Shown: positions 49,801 to 58,800 of the stretch, piece after piece
Layout of the letters: each line of letters starts with the position of its first letter
Numbering within the stretch: the first letter of the stretch is position 1
Assembly: GCF_019059575.1 (NCBI RefSeq)
Contig: NW_024882322.1
Coordinates: 165,001-229,000, forward strand
Source of the DNA: Amphibalanus amphitrite
Taxonomy: Eukaryota; Arthropoda; Thecostraca; Balanomorpha; Balanidae
Direction: 5' to 3'
Length of the DNA: 64,000 nt
Translations under genes and position numbers: made by a program
The notes under the pieces: model-generated
The model's database searches: none
Seen by the model: only the letters and a program-made list of their open reading frames with translations
What the model was told of the DNA's origin: nothing

Positions 49801-52800
49801 TTATTTCATTCAAATCAAACAAGTACAACCGAAGTTATGGTCGTTCAAAAATATAAAGATGCAACATTTGGTAAAAATTTGATGCCCTATATTTAGAAGA
49901 CCTGTGGTCAGAATGTGCAAAAAACATCAATGTAATGTCCGGGGCCCCACAGGAACTCGCTCACAAATTTATAATGAAATCGCTGATGGTAAGGTGCAAA
50001 ACCGCCGATTTTTGTTCGATTTGACGTGGAATGCCCCATCTATAAAAAAAAGCAAAACAACCGTTGTCTAAATTGATCGTAAAATGTCAAAGTCAAATGC
50101 AGTTCTTCATTTACAGCTGACCATTGTCGAAATTCTATGCCACTGTCGAAATTTGACGCAACAGATCGAATATGAACCGGTGATATTTAAAATTGATGAA
50201 ATAATTCGAAATGTTGAGGTATGTCAAAATGGAGGTAGCTCTGTCGATATTGAATGCAAAGTGTCGAAATTGAATGACCAGATGCCGATTTGTAGTGCAA
50301 AAAGGTGTAGTTAGTGTCGTGTAGTGCGCACTGCTCATTCCTACTTCTGCCGCGACCAGACTGCGCCCGTGCGGTAGGTAACCTGTGCTTACCCGTTCCT
50401 ACTGTGGCCTGCTCCCACCCTGTCGTGATCCGACCGCGCGCGCCCCTGCCGTGACCACACCGCTTCCCTACTGTGATCCATCCGTGACCTGACTGCGCCC
50501 GTGCCGTGACTTGTATCCGCCCCTGTCGTGATCTCACCGCGCCCCTGCCGTGACCTGACCGCGTCCCTGCTGTGATCCATCCGTGACCTGACCGCGCCTC
50601 TGCCGGCAGGCGGACCACCCTCTGCTGGGCGGCGCTCTGCGCTCCCCCAGTCCGCTGTTCCTGCCCGGAGTACGGCTCAGCGAACTGAGCTCGGCCGTGG
50701 CGGCGGCTGCCGGCGTCGACTCCGACTCTGACTCCGACTCCGGTGGAGGCCTTCTGGTCGTGTCGGCCAGCTGGGGCGACGCCACCCAGCCGGGCCTGCT
50801 GGTCTGTCTGGCCGGCCGGGCGGCGCCCTTCGCCATGGAGGACGCTCTCCTCGTGCGTCACGTGCTCGGGTGAGTTGATGACATAGGTAGAGGGCTGGGC
50901 TGGCTGAGCTTAACCGGCGCCGGGCCGGGGGGGGGGGGGGTGTTTGAACACTCCCCTTGCGGTTTTTCGCAGATATCTAAAAAACGGCGGCGCGGAACGC
51001 CGCCGTTTTTGGCACACCTGTTCGTGCATCTTTTCCGCACATGTTGTGAAAATTTCAGACCCAGGTCACCTTAGGTCAGGTCACCAGGTCACGCCAAGTG
51101 ACCTCACCTCAGAAAAAATAAGAATGCTCGTCATAGCTACACCGACTGAACGATTGCCTTGAAACCTTCAGCGATTGGTTAGAGCAACACTATCTATAAA
51201 ATGTATATCCCGGAATTTTGATATCGGTGACCTAAGGTCAGGTCAATTTTGCGGCCTCTCCATTATAAGTCAATGGGAGAAAATTGAAAAGCGTCTGTTT
51301 TGCACGAACGCTATTCTACAGACACGCTCAAACATCGTAGACACGCTCAAACATCGAGATGTAGGTAAAATAGACACACTGAACCAGAAAATGGCAACTG
51401 TGACCCCTCGTTATGTCCCCGAGGTCATCTCAGGTCACGAACAGAATCTAACAGTTTTTCGATGATAACTTCTGATAGAGGCGTGCTAGAGCGCTGAAAA
51501 CGCCTTAGATGTGTTCGGCTCGACGTTGCGGATCGACTGATATGCAACATGACCTTTTCCAGTCAGGTCATGACCTTGACCTGAGGTCAAATTTTCAAGT
51601 TGACCTTTCAAGGTCAAATTAGAGTTCATTCGACGCGTCTCGACGAGAGGAACACGATGCTGGCAAAAGTAATGTCATAGCTCTTTTTACGGAGCGAGCG
51701 AAGCGAGCGTAGTCTTTCCTTAGATTAACGGAAATTTCTGAGTATGAGCGGCCGGCCGGCCGGCCGGCGTGGTCACGCTTTTGCGAGGCTTATATCTCAG
51801 CAACCACTTGACCGATTTACACGCGGTAATTTTTGTAGGGTAGCTTCATTCCTTCTACCAAGTATTGGACTATTCCCGATGCATGTGGGTGACCCCTTAT
51901 GCACGTGCCACGTGCAAAACGAAGAGGTGTCACTTTTGCAATTGTTGCAATATCTCGGTAACTACTTGGCCGATTGCGCTGAAAGTTGGCATGTAGGTAG
52001 GCACCCACTAGGCAATACATATTCATGTGCCAGAGTTGGGGTGCTGCTGCACGTGCGCACGTGCAGGGGTCGACTCCAGATCTCGAGAACGGCTGGACCG
52101 ATGGCGCTCAAATTTGGTACATGGTTAGGGACCGGTTAGTAGGGTGCCGTGCAAAAGTCAGTTGGGACCCATTTTGCACGTGCGCACGTGCAGGGTGCCG
52201 CTTCCAGATCTCGAGAACGGCTGGGCCGATTGTGCTCAAATTTGGCACATCGCTAAAGACCGGCTAGTAGGGTGCCGTGCACAAGTCAGCTGGAGGTACC
52301 CCCTCGAAATTTCGCACGTGCAAGGCTCACCCTCTCGCTCGCTCCGTTAGTCGCCACAAAAGGCGTTATACTGGTGAATAAAAAGTTATTGCCGAAAAAA
52401 CGTTTTTCGTAAAAACGGCTATTTTTGGAGTTTTTGCCCTCTGGAGGCTAAACCGTTGACCTGAGGTCAAATCTGAGAACATTACTCAGAAAGGTCTGTA
52501 AAAGGGCTATCGAATGCGCTTTTTTGCGGCGCTGTAGCTCTATCGGTTCCCGAGATAGCCGTGGGCAGTTTCCAAAATGCTGAAATAGTCAACATTTTAC
52601 CTTTGGTGACCTCTGGTGACCTGACCTTTGACCTGACCCAAAAAATGACCGAAGTGTTTTCGTCCTTATTTTTGACGCTCTTTCGATTGCCGCTTACCGC
52701 GTGTCGCTACGTGGCCCAGGAGCCGAGTTAGAAGGGGGGGGGGGTGTTCAAACACCCCCCCCCCCGCGGCCCGGCGCGGAATCTCAGAGCACCGGCCCGG

Positions 52801-55800
52801 CGCGAGTTAATATACCCCGGGGGGTGAGCTGGGCTGGCACGGATAGAGAACTGGGTGATGGGAGAGGGGTGGTGCCGGATGGGCAGTCTGTACCTGATTG
52901 GCAGCAATGGCCGATGATGCATGTAATTATAACACACACAGCGATATGATTGCGCAAGTGACCATTCATATCACAAGTTCCGAAGATTATTTTATGCCAG
53001 ATGATTTGTTTGGGTTTGTTGCTGTGCTCAGATTAATTTATCAAGTCCCGACACTGCTGGATTGTGAAGACTAACTTCACTCAAGTTTATCTCAAATGTA
53101 GTTAGATTGTTGGCTGCACATATTTCTAACTCAATAGCTTGTAATGCCTCTAATGAGGAACCCGGACTTCGTTCAGTGTATGTGAGCGGAGTGAATTGAA
53201 ACAACTTTAAACTGAGAAAACTTCAAAATGAGGGAACCTTTAACTGAGAGAACTTCGCTGCTCTGCGTTGTCGGTAGAGCGAATTGGCAATGTACTCCGT
53301 AAGGAAAACTATAAGGACATTCCATTTTGCCATTTCCCCTGTGCATTTTTGCGACAATGTGGGCCTTTGATCTTTTATCTAATATCGACAGCAGAAGCCT
53401 TTGGCTGAAGCTTCAATTTCGAGTGATGCAGTCATCTGGGTTAAATCTCAGGCTTCACTGCACTGTGTTTCTAGTGAACAGAAATTCAACTACGTGCTTT
53501 TCCGAACTCGCTCTTTTCCAATAAACGATCTGTTAGATCTTCTGATAGTTGTGTAGTGCTGCAGCCTGTGGAGTTTGGATAAGCTCGCCTCGCGTCAGGC
53601 GGCAGGCGCTAGCTCAGTGATGTCTATTAAACCGAGAAAGGCTGGCTTGCGCACGGCGCAGTCACGATTGATGTCCTTTTCAGCGCTGCTGCAGGACTGT
53701 GGATGCGTGCTTATGCTCATTCCCGCTTTCGGCTATGTTTGTGCCATCGGAGTTTAACGTTTCTGAGTAAATTTTGCTTAAGTACTGAAACATTGTGGAC
53801 TGTGGTACCTTTGTAATTCATTTAAACGCATTAGAAATATAGAGTTTTGAATTACCTTAGCCTTATGCAAATAAGCGAAGTGCTGAAACCACGGATCACT
53901 AACGTTCATAATATAACATAACCGTGCGTAGCGGCGGAACACCTAGGGGGGGGGGGGGGCACTACCGACTTTTGGTCCCATTCTTTCCATGCAACGCCCA
54001 TAGGGCTAATGTTAAAATGCCAAAATCAAAGGGGGGCACGGTGCCCCGGTGCCCTCCCCGTTCCGCCGCCTATGAGTCCGTGCGCATTCAATCACAGCAC
54101 TCACGCCACATCACTCACATCAACTCACATCAGTCCCATGCACCGCTCCTCATTCCCGTTATAACTGGCACCCCTCGCGACATTGGAGGTCTGCGGGCCT
54201 GCGGCGCTGCGCAGTCGTGACAGTTGGTCCGTGTATCTCTGCCAACCGAAGGACCCATGCGGCGTCCTATCGCGATCCGCGGCCTTCTCTATCGCTGCGC
54301 ACCGTCGCGGCGCTGCGGTCTGAGATTGCTCTAATGGCCTTGTAAAACTTCTGGTAAGTTTGCGTCAATATCGTAAATGCAACCTATTGTGGTTTGGGCC
54401 GTGGTAGCTTTCTGGCGTAAATATGGGCCATTCGGCTCAGATTAGTCAACGTCTTACAAGTTATAACGCTAATGAAATAAACTAATAAGTCCTGTTGCTG
54501 AAGAGGAGAATAGATCTTAGAGGCAGTATCTTCTGAGCCATAGCCTCTTGATGATGCATCACAAGCCTCCGTTCATTGGTTTTGATGGAATCTACTTATG
54601 GACGTTTTCTTAAATCGTTGACGACGTGCGATTACCCCCCCCCCCCGGCCCACCTTCAAAATATGGTGATAGAGGGGACTCAATATGAAGGACAAAACTT
54701 CATTTTAGCTTCTTTTATCGAAAGCTGTGTTTTATTTTAGCCTAAAGCGAGCCTTGCAGCCCTAGTTATGATTTTAATAATTTCTTCTTGGTGTAAAACT
54801 TTGCAAGACCTTGTGAAACACCCAGCTCTGCATCAAAATAGCATTTCAGTTTCCCAACCCTCTTGCAGCTCAGCCGATAACTTAAGTGAACTCGGCGTGG
54901 CCGACGGTCCGTCTCCAAGTTTGAATCATATTTCCGACCTCCCATCGGACCCTACACATATTTTCTGGTGGAGCCCGCCGCCGATCAATCCATCGAACTG
55001 TTTGTGGCCGGACGAGACTCGCGCTGTGCCTCGGAGCGGCGCCGCCGGCTGCGGGGCGTAGCGGTAAACACGCCGGTTCTCGGGTCGAATGTTTGGACCG
55101 CGGCGCCGCCGGCGGCCCGATGACGGCCGAGGATGACGGCAGCGCCGCGCGCCGGCGGCAGATGACGGCAGGTCTGTGCGCCGGCGGCGGATGACGGCAG
55201 GGCTGTGCGCCGGCGGCGGATGACGGTCGGTGGGCCGCAGGGGCAGGAGTCTTCGTCAGGCTTACTCATGATTTTTATTAAGGAGCCAATTGTCTCGCCT
55301 TTGGCAAGCATCGCTCCATTTTTTTCTGATTCTGGTTTTCCGCTCACGTCCTGACTCGACGTGTCCATCCAGTCTGCAGACTAGCGAACCGACAGCTTCC
55401 CGGCTGAGCTGCCTCTGTGCAATGTACAGTTGAACAACAGTGACAGCTGTATCCAAGCTGAACATTCTGGCTATCACCAGACTCTAGGCTAAGTTTCAGT
55501 GGGACCATAACGGCGGACTGCTCTGGCGCGGCCGACACCCGCTGTCGATAGGGTGTGGGTGGTGACCTGGAACTGGGAGCCGGTCAGCCAGTGTACCCTG
55601 TCGCTGGGACCACCTGTTGATGGGTATCCTGCTTCCAGCTTAAATATTACGTTCTCTCCGGCATGTAATATGGGCATTCGCCAAGACATTCTGTTCGTAT
55701 ATGATAAAGCTCGGATATGTTATATCAATTGCCGTGACAGATCTGTATCGATCCGCGGCGTAAGTAATGACTGTATCTGTAATCTAGGTAGCGTCTTTTC

Positions 55801-58800
55801 ATGGCAGGAATGGCGCCGGATGTAGTCCAGGGATCCAGCAGCTCTAATATCGCTGTTTGTTATTCCGACATGGCGAACGGCAGATCTGCCAGATAAATGT
55901 GCACTGACGGGACATTGTGTAATGGAGCGCCTATTTGTGGCAACCCGGTCTGTCCCGTGTCCATCTATTGCCCCTGGCAACTGAAGCTTGTAACTGATGC
56001 TTCGCCTTGGGTCAGATGGGTCGTCATTTTTTTTCGACAGCTCATGTGTCCTATGTTTGAGCCGAAAAGCAGCGGGCCAACTGGCACGAAGAAGGATGCG
56101 ATCTGTTCAGAGACATGCTGCTTCTCTTCGCCGCTGATATATCGGCTCCCTCCCCCTTTTGGACTGGGGTGGAAAGCATCCCTATGTACACACTACATAC
56201 ACAGATTGGTCTCACCGCGGAACTCTCTCGTCGTTCTGACTCGCTCCGAGGTGATGGGTTTTCGAGGTACCGTGAGCCGTTTCTGAGGTCGGTCAGCGAT
56301 GGCAGTGACTTTGGTTTGACTTTGGTTTAACCCGCGCCCCACTGGGGAGGGGGGGGGGGCTATTTATAGCCCCCCCTCCCGTTTTTCTGCAATAACTGCC
56401 AAACCGCCTGACGGATCAACGCCAAACTTTCAGTACCTTCGGCTGCATCAATGTGACACCTTGTGTCAAAATTTGAACTTCGTAGCTACCATAGGTCGGC
56501 CGGAAATGACGTCAGAGTGACGTCATGTTCGTCCGATTTCGACGCAAAACATTGAACCACGGCAATCGCTCCCAAGAGCTCAGTTTTTAAGCTAGATCCA
56601 ATTTCTTTGCACGAAAGGACTCAGAATTGACCGCGCTATCAAACTGCTATCTCGGATTTTCAAAATTTTGAAAATTTCGAAAATTTTATATAATAATATT
56701 CAAAATTTATATTTTTTTATATTTTTTTTCAAAAAAAAATTGACTTTTCGAAAAAACGGAATATATGTGACAGAACGCATAATTATGACTAACTCTAGCA
56801 AGTTTTAGCTAAATATCTTCAAAAATGGCTAAGTTATACGCATTATTGCAAAAAATTCACAATTATTAATTTTTCAAATCAATTTTTCAGTACGTATTTG
56901 ACATCGTACACCAATATAAATGGCACCATCGTGTTCCTGAGCTCAAACTGCATCCAACAGACACCTTTTTTGTTGAAAAATTTCAACTTCAAAATTTGAC
57001 CTTTTTTGACCTGAAAGTGACCTGACCTAAGCTAAATTCGACTCAAAATGACCTCGAATGACACAGACGACATCAAATTCGAAATCTATGGCCTAAATGG
57101 ACCATAAAACATGTGTCACGTGACCGACGCATGATATAATATTTTCGTGACCTGTGATGACCTGACCCTGACCTGAAAATCAAAGTACAAGTTTGGTACC
57201 CTCAAGGTATCTAGAGCATCTGTTCACGAGTGTGCAAACCAAAAATGAGCCTGATCTGACTTGTAAGACGGCGGCCAGAGCCCAAAATGTGAACAAGCTA
57301 AAATGCTAATAATTTTTATTTTGACCTGACCTGTGACGTCATCGGTGACCTCGAGGTCAATGAAATTAGGTTTCGTTCGACAGTTTTTCCGGGGCTATCA
57401 GACGCCGTTTGAATTTTGACGATCGGCCCAGTAGTTTCGGAGTTAGGAGGGGGCAAGATTACTTTACTACTCAGGAGGGGGGGCTATGAATAGCCCTCCC
57501 CCCCCCCCCAGTAGGGCGTGTTATACACAGACCCCAGTGGGGCGCGGGTTAAGCCTCAGCGTATTTATTTATTAATTGAGTTGCAATGTGACAATTGTTT
57601 TATAGATATGCAAGACACTTCAACAAAAAGTACCCGACGCTTTGTTTATTAGGTATATCCCTGGAAATAGTTATAATAAACAAAACGTCGAGTAATTTTT
57701 GTTCCAATATCTTGCCTCAGGGTATGTTGGTTTCATATCCGTCGTATTTCATCTAGCTTTAAATTCAAACCGAATAGCCAATGTCTTGCTTTGTGCGTGC
57801 CAGGCTTTTCGTGGTAACTTCACACAATTGCACGTTATTGGTACCAATCAAGCGAACTAAATCCTGAGACGTGGTCGTATTTCAGCCGCCCGCTTCTAGC
57901 ATCCCTCTACAAATAGGACAGAGTTCTGTGATATCGCAGGCGGAGCCAACTTCCATCAACTTGGCGGCGACACAAACTGTCCAATCTAGGCCGAGCTGTT
58001 TGAGTTGGGTGTCGAACAATGCAGCGCGCAGAGCCGCTCGGGCTGTCCAATATCGTGCGGTTTGCCGATCTGCCTGCGAAACCAATGTTCCTGTGATTGC
58101 ATTTCAGGCTAATATGATCTTCTCCATACCACAATTCCGCTGGGTTCCTTGCGGCCCAGCGCGGGTGCGTCATGTGTAGCCACCTGCCTTTCATGCCGTT
58201 ACAGTTACAATTAAACGGCATTCCCACCGTCGTTTTGAGAACCCCCTGAGAGGCTAATTTCCTTGCTGGAACGGGGAGTGAAACGCGCGCTCGATGGCGA
58301 GAACCGGGTCGATGTCGGGCCTTCCAGCAGGCCTGGCGCGCGCTGTGTCTCGTTTATTGGCCGGTATTAGCGGTGAGAGCGGTGCCTCGCTCCCCTGCCG
58401 TCGTTATTGGTACCCGCACGCACCGGTGGTGCCGGCACGCGATCAGCCGGCGCCTTTCGGTAAGTGGAGCCGGTCGATCGTCGGACAAAATGCGATCGGA
58501 AAAGAAAGAAAAACAAAAGGCTGGTGGTGGTTAGTTCGAATTGTTGCGCTGTCGCTGTCGGGCCGCTGTTTTGCTGTCTGGTGTGAGGAGATTCCAGACT
58601 ATTGATGTTCAGAGGCTCTCACAACGATTCGAGACGGTTCCTTCGGCCGGGACGATTTCTCTGATTCCGAGTTTTAGATGCCGTCCGTTTTATTGCCGTA
58701 CCTGCCGGCCCCGAGCGGCGCCTGTTCGCTCTACTGGCGGTACTAGTGGACGGACGTGCTCCATCAGAGGCCGCCAGCGGGATGGCTATGAGACGGGCAG

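Larger units (their letters stand above)
46868..50325. mobile_element. Old inverted-arm element with CATTCAATTTCG repeats, interrupted by later insertions
   Basis: The left arm (46868 to about 47180) and right arm (about 50045 to 50325) are inverted relative to each other: ACACCTTTTTGCACT and the CATTCAATTTCG words on the left recur as reverse complements on the right. Within each arm CATTCAATTTCG-like words recur every 20-60 bp. Between the arms lie unclassified GC-rich DNA (47190-48230) and a separate foldback element. No transposase frame is seen. Boundaries are approximate. Confidence 0.6.
52811..56326. other. PDE2A-like intron 3, middle part
   Basis: It contains copy B of the short repeat (53929-54073) and a 29-bp tandem array (55132-55227). 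A CpG-rich patch at 55030-55230 has no supported exon. Confidence 0.5.

Noticed and set aside
58294-58372. Possible alternative PDE2A first exon
   Set aside because: It ends in phase 1, but exon 4 needs phase 2, and no homology supports it.
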